64,000 bases of DNA from Thermoactinomyces sp. DSM 45891 (GTDB taxonomy: Bacteria; Bacillota; Bacilli; Thermoactinomycetales; Thermoactinomycetaceae). Numbering within the stretch: the stretch's first letter is position 1; each line of letters opens with the position of its first letter. Location of the stretch: the NCBI RefSeq assembly GCF_900119485.1, contig NZ_FPJZ01000004.1, positions 13,773 through 77,772 of the forward strand, in the 5' to 3' direction. Below are positions 17,171 through 26,440 of the stretch, piece after piece. The translations under genes were made by a program, and so were the position numbers. The notes under the pieces are model-generated. The model ran no database searches, was not told where the DNA came from, and worked only from the letters and a program-made list of their open reading frames with translations.

Positions 17171-17893
17171 ATGAGTACCAAAATTTTAGTAGTAGAAGAC
17201 GAAAAACCGATTGCAGATATTTTAAAATTTAACCTTGAAAAGGAAGGCTTTGAAGTAGAGTGTGTACATGATGGATTAGAAGCCATCTCGAAAGCGATCC
17301 AAACACCTCCTCATCTCATGCTTTTAGACCTCATGCTTCCAGGAGCGGATGGCATCGAAGTTTGTAGACAAGTTCGTCAGCATTATCAATTTCCCATCAT
17401 CATGCTAACAGCGAAAGACTCTGAGATTGATAAAGTCCTCGGACTGGAAATCGGCGCGGATGACTACGTAACGAAGCCGTTTAGCAACCGAGAGCTTTTA
17501 GCTAGAATTAAGGCAAATTTGCGCCGCAATGCTTCTTCCACTGGCTCCCATAAAGTCGTCGATCCTACAGTAGTACACGGGATCCAAATCGGAGAGCTTC
17601 TCATCGATGCAAATAGCTTCGTAGTGAAGAAGTCAAATCAAACAATTGACCTGACTCATCGTGAGTTTGAGCTATTGTTATTCCTTTCTAAGCATGTAAA
17701 TCAAGTTCTCACCCGCGAACATCTCCTCCAGTCAGTCTGGGGATATGATTATTTCGGAGATGTGCGGACGGTAGATGTTACGATCCGCAGGCTTCGTGAA
17801 AAAATTGAGGATGATCCGGGTGCACCGAAATATATCATCACAAGACGAGGCATCGGCTATACCTTGCGAGATCAGGACACAAGCGGTAGATGA
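17171..17893 (+). CDS. walR: Response regulator WalR (YycF)
   Basis: A 240-residue OmpR-family regulator. The receiver domain has the acidic pair in VVEDE, the phosphoacceptor Asp53 in LLDLMLPG, and the Thr/Lys switch residues in MLTAKD and YVTKPF. The C-terminal winged helix (LTHREFELLLFL to RRGIGYTLR) binds DNA. WalR governs cell-wall metabolism and is essential in most Bacillota. AAGGGAG precedes the ATG. It is the first gene of the walRKHIJ operon and its stop overlaps the walK start by four bases. Confidence 0.97.
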   Translation: MSTKILVVEDEKPIADILKFNLEKEGFEVECVHDGLEAISKAIQTPPHLMLLDLMLPGADGIEVCRQVRQHYQFPIIMLTAKDSEIDKVLGLEIGADDYVTKPFSNRELLARIKANLRRNASSTGSHKVVDPTVVHGIQIGELLIDANSFVVKKSNQTIDLTHREFELLLFLSKHVNQVLTREHLLQSVWGYDYFGDVRTVDVTIRRLREKIEDDPGAPKYIITRRGIGYTLRDQDTSGR

Positions 17894-19767
17894 GAATGAG
17901 AAACTGGATCGAATCAGTGAGACAAGGAAAGTATGCAGAGCGATGGTTCACTTATGCAACAGGGCTACAATGGAAGCTACTCGTTATACTCGCGCTCATC
18001 ATTCTCATTGCTCTGCAAGTCGTATTTGTCAATTTTAGCGATGGCTTAGAAAAACAACTACTAGCCAATGTAACCAATGACTTGAACAGGCAAAAGAATG
18101 TCATTTCGAAAGTAATTGAGGAAACGATCCACAATCGAAAGAAAGATGAAAAACCGGGTGAGCTAAAAGAAAAGATAAACAATGATTTAGCACGAGTCGT
18201 ATTTCTACAAACCAAAAACAATCAGTTAATTAATGTGCAAATCCTAGACAATAACGGATTCATTGTAGCCGCCACAGGAGATGGAAAATCCAAAATCGGC
18301 TTAAAAAACCCGTATGTTCATTCACTCCTATTTAACCAGGAGGAAATCAGGAGAAGCCCATCATCCAAAAGCCAAGATGTCTTGATGAAAGTATATCCTC
18401 TTGATATTACGAATCCAGACTTTGGGTTTGATCGGATTTATATGGAATACCCTCTTGATACGACCTACCAATTAATCCGTTCCATCATTAAAATACTGAT
18501 CATCCAAACCTTTTACGCCATGATCATCGTAAGCATTTTAATTGTGATTATGACTCGGACGATTACGGTTCCTGTCAAGGAAATCAAGGAACAGGCAACG
18601 GCTATGGCTGAAGGCGACTTTAACCGTCGAGTCGATGTGAGAAGCACCGATGAAATCGGGAAACTGGCCAAGGCATTTAACCATTTGGCATCTCACTTAC
18701 AGACTGCTCTCACTCAGAAAGAGGAAGAAAAAGAGAAGCTGGAAACGGTCCTCTCCGACATGAGTGACGGTGTCATTGCGACCAATCGTTCCGGAGCGAT
18801 TATCGTCAAGAATGAGCGTTCCGAACAAATCTTGAATCAAGAAATTAAGCTGGGAGAAATGCTAAATAGTGTACTTCCTCTATCGGAACCGGTTCAGTTT
18901 CCGATCACCCAAGAATTACATAATCTAATCCGAGTTCAGCATGACGATCAAGATGACCCCCTCTATATCAAGCTGACATTTACACCACTGAAACAGAAGC
19001 GCAACAAGGCAACTGGAACGATTGTAGTCTTAAAAGATGTGACAGAAGAAGAGCGATTAGACAGGCAACGAAAAGAATTCGTGGCCAATGTTTCCCATGA
19101 GCTACGAACCCCGCTTACTACGATTAAAAGTTATTTAGAAGCGCTGGAAGACGGGGCACTTGAGCAGCCTGAGCTCGCTATGCGCTTTCTACAGGTATCG
19201 AGGACAGAGGCAGATCGTATGACCCGCTTAATTAATGATTTACTACAATTATCGAGATTAGATGCGAAACAATCTCGCTTTGATAAGAAAATCATGTATT
19301 TAGAAGATGTTTTAGAAGATGTAGCAGATCGTTTTATTTTCCAATGTAAACAAAAAGCGATTAAATTAACATTGCGCCATGCCGACGAAGAGCTACCTCG
19401 AATCTACGCTGATCGGGATAAGATGGATCAAGTATTGGACAACCTTCTATCCAACGCGGTGAAATTTACACCCCACGGAGGATCGGTCACGATCTCCAGC
19501 CGTTTGCGTCCAGATGGCTTAATTGAAGTCGCGATAACGGATACTGGCATGGGTATCCCGAAGAAAGACCTCGAGCGAATTTTTGAACGCTTTTATCGGG
19601 TTGATAAGGCACGCGCACGTGAGCAAGGCGGTACGGGTCTAGGTCTTGCCATCGTTCAAGAGATTATTAAGGCACATGAAGGAATCGTTTGGATCGAGAG
19701 TAAAGAACAAAAAGGGACTACCGTATTCTTTGCTCTGCCCCCGTTTGAAAGGAGGGTGCATTCATGA
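17890..19767 (+). CDS. walK: Sensor histidine kinase WalK (YycG)
   Basis: A 625-residue membrane kinase: transmembrane helices at about 29-49 and 203-221 flank an extracellular sensor of about 150 residues. HAMP, PAS (about 285-390), HisKA with VSHELRTPLT (His403) and a HATPase with DNLLSNAVKFT, DTGMGIP and GTGLGLAI follow. It phosphorylates WalR. Translation is coupled to walR and walH through ATGA overlaps. WalH and WalI, encoded next, restrain it in B. subtilis. Confidence 0.97.
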   Translation: MRMRNWIESVRQGKYAERWFTYATGLQWKLLVILALIILIALQVVFVNFSDGLEKQLLANVTNDLNRQKNVISKVIEETIHNRKKDEKPGELKEKINNDLARVVFLQTKNNQLINVQILDNNGFIVAATGDGKSKIGLKNPYVHSLLFNQEEIRRSPSSKSQDVLMKVYPLDITNPDFGFDRIYMEYPLDTTYQLIRSIIKILIIQTFYAMIIVSILIVIMTRTITVPVKEIKEQATAMAEGDFNRRVDVRSTDEIGKLAKAFNHLASHLQTALTQKEEEKEKLETVLSDMSDGVIATNRSGAIIVKNERSEQILNQEIKLGEMLNSVLPLSEPVQFPITQELHNLIRVQHDDQDDPLYIKLTFTPLKQKRNKATGTIVVLKDVTEEERLDRQRKEFVANVSHELRTPLTTIKSYLEALEDGALEQPELAMRFLQVSRTEADRMTRLINDLLQLSRLDAKQSRFDKKIMYLEDVLEDVADRFIFQCKQKAIKLTLRHADEELPRIYADRDKMDQVLDNLLSNAVKFTPHGGSVTISSRLRPDGLIEVAITDTGMGIPKKDLERIFERFYRVDKARAREQGGTGLGLAIVQEIIKAHEGIVWIESKEQKGTTVFFALPPFERRVHS

Positions 19768-21248
19768 AAAAACCATATTGGAAGAAATACAAGGAGCCGA
19801 TCAAGACCACCCTCCTCATTTCACTGGTGGTCCTAAGTATCTGGCAAACTGCTTTTTACTGGCTATCCAGTGCCTTTTCGACCGAGATAACCGAAAATCA
19901 CTACCAAACGATCCCTAAGTTTGGTGAAAAGGAATTTAACGAAAAAGAGACGTATCAATTATCCGCTCCACCGATTACCTATCTACACGATCAGTCTGTG
20001 ATTCGTTTTCTACCGGCAACGTTGTCCACAAGTGAAATAGGGCTGAATCCTTATCAAAAATTGATTCAACAAATTTCACAATCCTCCTTGGGAACTGCCC
20101 AATCCGTCGAGCTCAATACAGACGACTGGAAAAAGATATTGATGCAACCTGGGGTGGAGTTTCAATATCATAGCGCAGTTCCGCTAGAGCAAGTAGGTTC
20201 TTTTTTAAACTGGAAATCTACGCCCCCTAGCTTATCAGTAAGAGAAGTGGACAGGGTTTGGATGACGCTACCGAACGAACAAGAGACCGCTGTGCTGTAT
20301 CTGATTTCCTCACGCTCTCAAGACCCTCAGGTCTATCAAGTAAGCACGACCTTATCTAAAAATGAATTTTTCAAACTGATTCAAGGTGCAAAACCACATA
20401 CCTTATATCAAGCAACATCTAATTTTGATCCCAGTTCTTCGGGCCCTGTTCTACCGAAGGGGAATCTATACTATTTACCAGATCAGCCGGTCAAAGTAGA
20501 TAAAGTCACATATCCGATTACTCCTATCGCCGTCGAAGAGGTAAAAAAGGTACTCTTTGAAGATCCTAATCTGCAACCCTTAAAACCGCGAGAGGGCTGG
20601 GAAATCTACGCGCACGGCACTAGGCAAACGCTTTTCTATGACAAGTTGAAAAATGAGATTCAATATAATAAACAATTGCCTGAATCAGAAGACAGCCCTT
20701 CGAAAACAGAACCCAAGGTACTAGTTGGAAAGATGAATGATTTTCTAAAAAGACACTTTGGATGGACAGGCGATTTTCACCTCGAACACCTTTCTTCTGA
20801 GAACAACGAAATGAAATTTAGGCAATTTGATAGTGGAATCCCCATCTATTGGAAAGGGCAATCAGACCCTTTTCTACCCGAAGTATCGCCTGTGTCTATC
20901 CGTACAGAGCCGTACATCTCTAACAGCAACATGGAGGATGCTAGAGTCTATCACCGCTCACTCGATATCTGGAAGCCTACGGATCGAAAAGCACAGTCCG
21001 TTACTCTACCCGACAAGGACATGTTAAAAGACACGTTTCAGAAATACAAAGTCGATCTTAGCTCTATCAAACAAATTCAGTTAGTATATCTAGCAGATCG
21101 GGGAAATGGGAGTAATAAAAACACCGTTACCCTTATTCCCTACTGGAAAGTGGTCGTAATGGAAGGCTCCGGTTTTCCGATGAAAGAAAATACATTCTAT
21201 GTAGGGGGGGATGGCCAATGGATTGGCGAAAAGCAAAAACAATTTTAA
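19764..21248 (+). CDS. walH: WalK regulatory protein WalH (YycH)
   Basis: A 494-residue protein with one N-terminal transmembrane helix (TLLISLVVLSIWQTAFYWL) and a large extracytoplasmic domain, as in YycH. With WalI it forms a membrane complex that modulates WalK. The start overlaps the end of walK (ATGA) and AGGAGG lies just upstream. Sequence divergence in this family is high, so the call rests on position, topology and length. Confidence 0.9.
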   Translation: MKKPYWKKYKEPIKTTLLISLVVLSIWQTAFYWLSSAFSTEITENHYQTIPKFGEKEFNEKETYQLSAPPITYLHDQSVIRFLPATLSTSEIGLNPYQKLIQQISQSSLGTAQSVELNTDDWKKILMQPGVEFQYHSAVPLEQVGSFLNWKSTPPSLSVREVDRVWMTLPNEQETAVLYLISSRSQDPQVYQVSTTLSKNEFFKLIQGAKPHTLYQATSNFDPSSSGPVLPKGNLYYLPDQPVKVDKVTYPITPIAVEEVKKVLFEDPNLQPLKPREGWEIYAHGTRQTLFYDKLKNEIQYNKQLPESEDSPSKTEPKVLVGKMNDFLKRHFGWTGDFHLEHLSSENNEMKFRQFDSGIPIYWKGQSDPFLPEVSPVSIRTEPYISNSNMEDARVYHRSLDIWKPTDRKAQSVTLPDKDMLKDTFQKYKVDLSSIKQIQLVYLADRGNGSNKNTVTLIPYWKVVVMEGSGFPMKENTFYVGGDGQWIGEKQKQF

Positions 21249-21976
21249 TCATTGCCTTCCTCATTTTAGATTTGTATATCGGTTCCCTTCTCTATGCTAA
21301 CTACAGGGAAAATGATTTGCGGGTGGCGAAAAGCACTCTCTCCGATCGGCAGATTGAAGAGCTCGCTCAATATAATGATGTTAAGCTTTCTTACAAAAAA
21401 ACAGAGGTTCCCAAAGAGATGGCCGTCTACAGCGGTGTTACAACGAAGCTAGATCCCTTGTCTTGGAAGCCGGTAGGAGATGGAATCTATCAGAAAGAAT
21501 TTCCTACCCCAACCAAGGTAGAAGAGACTCCGAGTGAAGTAAGGGCATTTCTTCAAAAGGAAAAATTACCTCACTTGACTGACTATAACTTTAACAAGAT
21601 GGAAGTTACGAGTAGCGAAATCACAGTTTATCAGGTAAGAGATCACTTTCCCATTTTTAATGGAACGATTAAGCTTAAGTTTAATACCAAAAAAGAAGTA
21701 AAGTCGGTTTCATATACCCACTATGAACTAAAGGAACCATTACCACAGGCGCATCGGCCGAATCAGCTAAACAATGCATTGGCCAGCTTACTGCCACAAA
21801 TTAATAAAACAACCGTTCAATCTGCTGAGCTTGGGTATCAGCGCAACAAGTATAACAAGGACACTGATTCGATTATGATCCCGATCTGGCGGTTTAAGGT
21901 GGGAGGAAAGTTCTACTACATTGGTACAACTAGTTCTGATAGTATTAATAGTGTACAGCCTGCTACCAGTAATTGA
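21218..21976 (+). CDS. walI: WalK regulatory protein WalI (YycI)
   Basis: A 252-residue single-pass membrane protein (anchor TILIIAFLILDLYIGSLLY) with a YycI-type extracytoplasmic domain. It typically starts MDWRKAKTILI, as here. It overlaps walH by 31 bases, which is unusually long and points to translational coupling. It acts with WalH on WalK. Confidence 0.92.
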   Translation: MDWRKAKTILIIAFLILDLYIGSLLYANYRENDLRVAKSTLSDRQIEELAQYNDVKLSYKKTEVPKEMAVYSGVTTKLDPLSWKPVGDGIYQKEFPTPTKVEETPSEVRAFLQKEKLPHLTDYNFNKMEVTSSEITVYQVRDHFPIFNGTIKLKFNTKKEVKSVSYTHYELKEPLPQAHRPNQLNNALASLLPQINKTTVQSAELGYQRNKYNKDTDSIMIPIWRFKVGGKFYYIGTTSSDSINSVQPATSN

Positions 21977-22009
21977 AAAACACTCTAAGTAAAAGGGTTA
22001 GGTAATCAC

Positions 22010-22816
22010 ATGAAATTTAGTGTTCTAGCGAGTGGGAGTTCCGGTAACTCTCTATATGTGGAGTCAGGGGATTTTCGAATCCTCGTCGATGCTGGTTTAA
22101 GCGGGAAGCAGCTCGAACAGAGACTGCAGCAGGTGGGCGCAGATCCGTCTACCCTATCGGCTATTTTGGTCACACATGAGCATATTGACCATGTTAAGGG
22201 GCTAGGTGTCATGGCAAGACGATACCAACTCCCCATCTACATGAATGAAAAGACATGGGATGCTCTTCCTTCATCTGTTGGGGAGATTCCTCCTACGTTG
22301 CAAAATGTCCTAGAAGCGGGAGCCACTCTCGACATCGATTCATTACATATCCAAACCATCCCCATCTCACATGATGCAGCAGATCCGATGGGCTATCGGC
22401 TTAGCGAGGACCGCGAATCACTGGCCATCGTTACTGACCTAGGCTACGTAAACCAGCGGATTCTCGACCAAGTTTCCGGAGTGGATACCCTCATCTGGGA
22501 AAGCAACCACGACGTATCCATGCTCCGGATGGGTTCTTATCCATGGAACATCAAACGCCGCATCCTGAGCGATCTCGGTCACCTATCAAATGAAGACTCC
22601 GGCGAGGCCCTGCTTGAAATCCTAAAAGGAGTCGGCGAACAAGTCTATCTCGCTCACCTTAGCCAAGATAACAACGTAGTCGAATTAGCCCATCTAACCA
22701 TCAAACAAATCCTAGAAAACAGTGGCGCAAAAACAGGACGAGACCTCCAGCTCCACGAAACCCATCCCGACCGCCCTACCCCCTTGCGAGAGGTTCGGTG
22801 CTTGGCGAAGCGTTGA
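22010..22816 (+). CDS. walJ: MBL-fold metallohydrolase WalJ (YycJ)
   Basis: A 268-residue metallo-beta-lactamase-fold protein. It has the HEHIDH metal motif in ILVTHEHIDHVKGL, further ligands in ISHDAADP and VTDLGYV, and a late His in LAHLSQDNN. YycJ has been described as a 5'-to-3' DNA exonuclease linked to mismatch repair or cell-wall control. It is the last gene of the wal operon, 33 bases after walI. The following 278 bases hold the htrC promoter region. Confidence 0.93.
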   Translation: MKFSVLASGSSGNSLYVESGDFRILVDAGLSGKQLEQRLQQVGADPSTLSAILVTHEHIDHVKGLGVMARRYQLPIYMNEKTWDALPSSVGEIPPTLQNVLEAGATLDIDSLHIQTIPISHDAADPMGYRLSEDRESLAIVTDLGYVNQRILDQVSGVDTLIWESNHDVSMLRMGSYPWNIKRRILSDLGHLSNEDSGEALLEILKGVGEQVYLAHLSQDNNVVELAHLTIKQILENSGAKTGRDLQLHETHPDRPTPLREVRCLAKR

Positions 22817-23024
22817 TGGGAATCAAATCACTTTATCTGAGCCACATGGCTACATGGGATACGGTTCGTATTTCACGTAGCCTATTTGATATCTGGTAAA
22901 ATGAAACCTTAGCAAGAAATAACCACAAATTCTAAACGTTTCTTCGCAAAATAGAGGGTAAGATAAAATAAGTAGCCAATTAACAAAAGAATGAATCCTA
23001 GCAGTCAGATAACATAGGTTATTG

Positions 23025-23030
23025 TATAAT
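23025..23030 (+). promoter_or_regulatory. Candidate -10 of htrC
   Basis: TATAAT in TTATTGTATAATATG, 65 bases before the htrC start. The -35 region is weak, so this is a modest candidate. The rest of 22817-23094 shows no gene. Confidence 0.35.
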
Positions 23031-23094
23031 ATGAGGATCGATCACAAACACTGAGTTTGTTCACTTTTGGAAATAGAAAGGATGAGAACCCACT

Positions 23095-24477
23095 ATGAAT
23101 AATAACCAAGATCCATTCGGCTCTCAATTCTCAGAGGAAAATAAAATGAATTCAAATCATGAAAACCACGAGACAAATAAAACTCATGAAAACCAACCAC
23201 AGCCACCACGACAGGAACCAGAAGTCTTTTATCAGACCCGACCTAATGAACCGGTCACACCCCAGCCCTTTATCACGTCGCGTCCAGAGTATATGTCCAT
23301 GGACTATAACGAACCACCTAAGCACAAAAAACGGACTCCTACTTGGGTTACCGCCATCGCGTCAGCTGTCGTAGGAGGATTAATCGTACTTGCCTGTACA
23401 CCTCTTCTCTTCCGTGCAGGGATCATTCCCTATGGAAGCGGAACACTCGATAGTAGCTATTCAGGACCCAGCAAATCCACCTCCGTACAAGTAAATTCAA
23501 ACATTACTGAAGCGGTAGCAAAAGTTCAAAATGCTGTAGTGGGAATTGATAATATAGCCAAATCAGATGACTTCTTCAGCTCTGGAGGAGAAAATCGAAA
23601 ACAGGGCACTGGATCAGGAATCATCTTTGAGAAAAACAAAGACACCAATAAAGCACTCGTTGCTACTAACTACCATGTCATTGCCGATAATCAAAGTGTA
23701 CAGGTGAACCTCCCTGCTGAAAAAGGGAAATCCAAGCCCGTGACAGCAAAGGTACTGGGCACCGATCCGATTACAGACTTAGCTGTCCTTGAAATTGATG
23801 CTACCAATGTTACAACGGTAGCTGATTTCGGAAATTCAGATGCCGTCAAGGCTGGGGAACCCGCTATTGCTATCGGGAATCCCCTCGGGCCGCAATTCTC
23901 CCAGTCCGTTACAGTAGGAGTTATTAGCTCTGCAAAACGAACCATTGACCTTGGGAAAGGCATATCCACTGATGTCATTCAAACAGACGCTGCTATTAAC
24001 CCTGGTAACAGCGGAGGTGCTTTATTAAATGCCGCTGGGCAAGTAATCGGAATCAACAGCCTGAAGATTGCCGAACAAGGGGTCGAAGGACTTGGCTTTG
24101 CGATTCCTTCTAATGAAGCTCGTCCGTTACTAAATGCACTTATTAAGCACGGAAAGGTTCCACGGCCTTACTTAGGTGTAGAGCTAATTGATCTAGATAA
24201 GATATCACCTGCGATCTGGAAAGAGTTACGTATTCCAAATGAAGTAGATGGTGGGGCAATTATCAAAAGTGTTTCCAATGGAACACCAGCAAGCAAAGCT
24301 GGACTACAATCTCGTGATTTAATCACCGCCCTAGATGATCAGGCTGTTATTAATGGCTCTGAACTTCGCAGCTTCCTCTATAAAAAGAAACAAATTGGTG
24401 AGCAAGTAAAGATTACCTATTACCGAAATGGTCAAAAACAAACTGCCACTTTAACGCTTGAACGAAGTCCACAATAG
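23095..24477 (+). CDS. htrC: HtrA-type serine protease with PDZ domain
   Basis: A 460-residue membrane-anchored trypsin-like protease of the DegP/HtrA family: a Pro/Asn-rich cytoplasmic tail of about 80 residues, a transmembrane helix at about 84-104, a protease domain with His194 (TNYHVIAD), Asp228 (DPITDLAV) and Ser306 (NPGNSGGAL), then one PDZ domain (about 360-455). All three catalytic residues are present. It degrades misfolded extracytoplasmic proteins. Its place after walJ is that of B. subtilis htrC (yyxA). Confidence 0.95.
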   Translation: MNNNQDPFGSQFSEENKMNSNHENHETNKTHENQPQPPRQEPEVFYQTRPNEPVTPQPFITSRPEYMSMDYNEPPKHKKRTPTWVTAIASAVVGGLIVLACTPLLFRAGIIPYGSGTLDSSYSGPSKSTSVQVNSNITEAVAKVQNAVVGIDNIAKSDDFFSSGGENRKQGTGSGIIFEKNKDTNKALVATNYHVIADNQSVQVNLPAEKGKSKPVTAKVLGTDPITDLAVLEIDATNVTTVADFGNSDAVKAGEPAIAIGNPLGPQFSQSVTVGVISSAKRTIDLGKGISTDVIQTDAAINPGNSGGALLNAAGQVIGINSLKIAEQGVEGLGFAIPSNEARPLLNALIKHGKVPRPYLGVELIDLDKISPAIWKELRIPNEVDGGAIIKSVSNGTPASKAGLQSRDLITALDDQAVINGSELRSFLYKKKQIGEQVKITYYRNGQKQTATLTLERSPQ

Positions 24478-24482
24478 GAAAT

Positions 24483-24513
24483 AAAAAAGCTCCACTATCT
24501 AGTGGGGCTTTTA
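24483..24513 (+). terminator. Terminator after htrC
   Basis: AAAAGCTCCACTA pairs with TAGTGGGGCTTTT (one wobble), six bases after the stop. Confidence 0.75.
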
Positions 24514-24543
24514 CCTACATTTTGACATGCTATGTGTATATCT

Positions 24544-24561
24544 TGTGGATAATGTGGATAA
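24544..24561 (-). promoter_or_regulatory. Two abutting DnaA boxes
   Basis: TGTGGATAA at 24544-24552 and again at 24553-24561, both exact complements of TTATCCACA. They lie between htrC and rlmH, about 39 kb from oriC. The B. subtilis rlmH (yydA) region is, as I recall, one of the DnaA-binding clusters outside oriC. Confidence 0.75.
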
Positions 24562-24704
24562 CCCCCCTGACACACTACCATATGTTGTGTTTTTGCCATA
24601 ACGACTCCTATTTTTCCAAAAAAAACAAAACATGACGATTATATCAGAATCTGATTGGTTGTTGATGCAAATACAGGATCTCCTCCAGTCATAAACGTTT
24701 GAAA

Positions 24705-24753
24705 AACAAAACTAGTAGGTATTTGTTCGATACCGAACAAATACCTACTAGTT
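24705..24753 (-). terminator. Long perfect hairpin terminator
   Basis: Twenty-base perfect arms at 24710-24729 and 24734-24753 around a four-base loop. On the minus strand a T-rich stretch follows. It lies 60 bases past the stop of the small collagen gene. Confidence 0.85.
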
Positions 24754-24813
24754 CCTTGCTAGCATTTCGGGCCTACTTCAGCTCTCTCCATTCGCTCTCA
24801 GAGTTCTCTAATA

Positions 24814-25317
24814 TTAAGGTGTCGGTCCTTGAGGTCCTGTCGGTCCTTGAGGGCCTGTAGACCCTTGAGGCCCTGTAGACCCTTGAAGCCCTGTAGACCC
24901 TTGAGGCCCTGTAGACCCTTGAGGCCCTGTAGACCCTTGAGGCCCTGTAGACCCTTGAAGCCCTGTAGACCCTTGAGGTCCGGTTAGCCCTTGAGGTCCT
25001 GTAGACCCTTGAGGCCCTGTAGACCCTTGAGGTCCTGTGACTCCAGCAATTCCAAAGCCAGTGGGTCCCGGTGGTCCAGGAGGCCCTCCACTTGGTCCAC
25101 TTGGTCCTTGAGATCCTTGAGCTCCAGGAAGCCCTGCGGCTCCAGGGGGCCCTACAGCTCCAGGGGGCCCTGCAGCTCCAGGAGGCCCTGTAGGTCCAGG
25201 AATCCCTGATATCTCTTCAAGACGTCTAAGTCTACGCCGCAAGTTTTCTATACGCCGTTCAAGACGCCTACAACACTGGCATCCTTGATCTGACCTACCA
25301 TTACATGCCTTATCCAT
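24814..25317 (-). CDS. Small collagen-like protein with Cys-rich coiled-coil N-terminus
   Basis: A 167-residue protein. Residues 1-20 carry four cysteines (C5, C13, C15, C16). Residues 18-36 are a charged heptad-like helix (LERRIENLRRRLRRLEEI). The rest is an almost unbroken Gly-X-Y block ending GPQGPTP with no C-terminal head. The coiled coil could nucleate trimers, and the cysteines could cross-link them or attach the filament to another spore layer. It interrupts the htrC-rlmH neighbourhood. Its upstream region carries a sigma-K-like -10 box. Confidence 0.82.
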   Translation of the reverse strand: MDKACNGRSDQGCQCCRRLERRIENLRRRLRRLEEISGIPGPTGPPGAAGPPGAVGPPGAAGLPGAQGSQGPSGPSGGPPGPPGPTGFGIAGVTGPQGSTGPQGSTGPQGLTGPQGSTGLQGSTGPQGSTGPQGSTGPQGSTGLQGSTGPQGSTGPQGPTGPQGPTP

Positions 25318-25364
25318 AGCTTTCCCCTTTCGCTAATGCATCATTTTTAACTGAGTACCACTGA

Positions 25365-25373
25365 TACAGTATG
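25365..25373 (-). promoter_or_regulatory. Sigma-K-like -10 box
   Basis: On the minus strand this reads CATACTGTA, matching CATANNNTA, 48 bases before the small collagen gene. The -35 (AC) element is not clear. It would place the gene in late mother-cell expression. Confidence 0.35.
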
Positions 25374-25525
25374 TTGGAAACAGAGGAAATGCTAATACAA
25401 ATATTGGTTAGAGAGTTGCTAGATTCATTTTTTTATTTATTTCTTCATGAGAATAGTAGTATTGTTCCTGTAGATAACTAACACAATAGATAGTGTCGAA
25501 TCATGTTAAGGAAGGAGAAGGATCC

Positions 25526-25720
25526 ATGCAAGATTCCCATATTTGGTACGCTTGTGACGAACATCTTGATTATGTCATGGATGATATGATTGAAGAATTC
25601 CACACTGCGCCCACACTAGAGCCGCTACAATCACCTGTTGAGCATTCATGCAAATGGTGCGGGACACCAGCCGAGTATCAACTAGAACTCGAATACGGCA
25701 TTTCCGAACAAACAGAGTAG
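25526..25720 (+). CDS. CxxH/CxxC zinc-finger-like small protein
   Basis: A 64-residue protein with ACDEHLD near the start and CKWCG towards the end, the CxxH ... CxxC pattern of a small Bacillales family of unknown function often encoded beside rlmH. The four ligands could bind zinc. The ATG at 25526 has AAGGAGAAGG directly upstream. An earlier in-frame GTG at 25493 has no such site. It is followed 15 bases later by rlmH and likely cotranscribed. Confidence 0.85.
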   Translation: MQDSHIWYACDEHLDYVMDDMIEEFHTAPTLEPLQSPVEHSCKWCGTPAEYQLELEYGISEQTE

Positions 25721-25735
25721 AATCGAGGATAACCC

Positions 25736-26215
25736 TTGCGAATCCAACTAATTACGATTGGAAAACTAAAAGAAAAATTCCTAAAACAAGCCTGCGACGA
25801 ATATCAAAAACGTCTGCAGGCTTATTCCAAGATTGAGATCATCGAGTTAGCAGAAGAAAAATGTTCTGATCAGCCTTCTGATGCTGAGATTGAGCAAGTC
25901 CTTCAAAAAGAAGGCGAGCGAATTTTAAAAGGACTCCATCCCGACTCATTCGCGATTGTCCTAGCTGTGAACGGAGAAATGGTAACCTCCCCCGGACTAG
26001 CAAAAAAACTAGACCATCTCACCACTTACGGACATAGTCACTTTAGCTTCATTATCGGCGGCTCCCACGGTTTATCTAAGGAAGTATACGCCCGCTCCAA
26101 CTGGGATCTTTCCTTTTCTAAAATGACCTTCCCCCATCAACTGATGCGGGTTTTCTTGTTGGAACAGATTTATCGCGCTTGTAAGATTAATCGAGGCGAG
26201 ACTTATCATAAGTAG
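25736..26215 (+). CDS. rlmH: 23S rRNA (pseudouridine1915-N3)-methyltransferase
   Basis: A 159-residue SPOUT methyltransferase that methylates pseudouridine 1915 in helix 69 of 23S rRNA. Visible: the N-terminus RIQLITIGKLKEKFLK, the cofactor-knot segment FIIGGSHGLSKEV and the C-terminal block SFSKMTFPHQLMRVFLLEQIYRA, which ends in the highly conserved GETYHK. Start is TTG with GAGG seven bases upstream. In Bacillus this gene follows htrC, as here once the inserted collagen gene is ignored. Confidence 0.96.
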   Translation: MRIQLITIGKLKEKFLKQACDEYQKRLQAYSKIEIIELAEEKCSDQPSDAEIEQVLQKEGERILKGLHPDSFAIVLAVNGEMVTSPGLAKKLDHLTTYGHSHFSFIIGGSHGLSKEVYARSNWDLSFSKMTFPHQLMRVFLLEQIYRACKINRGETYHK

Positions 26216-26278
26216 TAAAACATCATAAAAAAGGAGGGCTATTTTTAGCCCTGTACGATTTCTATTTCTATTAGAGGA

Positions 26279-26392
26279 TTATTTCTTCACTGTTTTTATG
26301 ACCAATCTAATAATCAAAATCACCATGACAATAAGTACTGCCACATTTAGAAATTGTGCGATGGGACCCATATCCCAAGTGATCTTAAACAT
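26279..26392 (-). CDS. Small membrane protein (37 aa)
   Basis: A 37-residue protein (MFKITWDMGPIAQFLN then a hydrophobic helix VAVLIVMVILIIRLV and a Lys-rich tail). AAGGGGAG lies five bases before the ATG. It sits 49 bases past the end of the second M16 peptidase on the same strand, at the very end of the lanthipeptide operon. It could be an immunity-type or accessory peptide, or an independent small protein. Confidence 0.5.
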   Translation of the reverse strand: MFKITWDMGPIAQFLNVAVLIVMVILIIRLVIKTVKK

Positions 26393-26440
26393 CGAGACTC
26401 CCCTTCAAGATATCAAAGTACGAACATATGCAAGGAACCT

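Noticed and set aside
26235..26252. Terminator after rlmH
   Set aside because: A six-base stem AGGGCT/AGCCCT with the Ts in the loop and no T-run after it; too weak to call.
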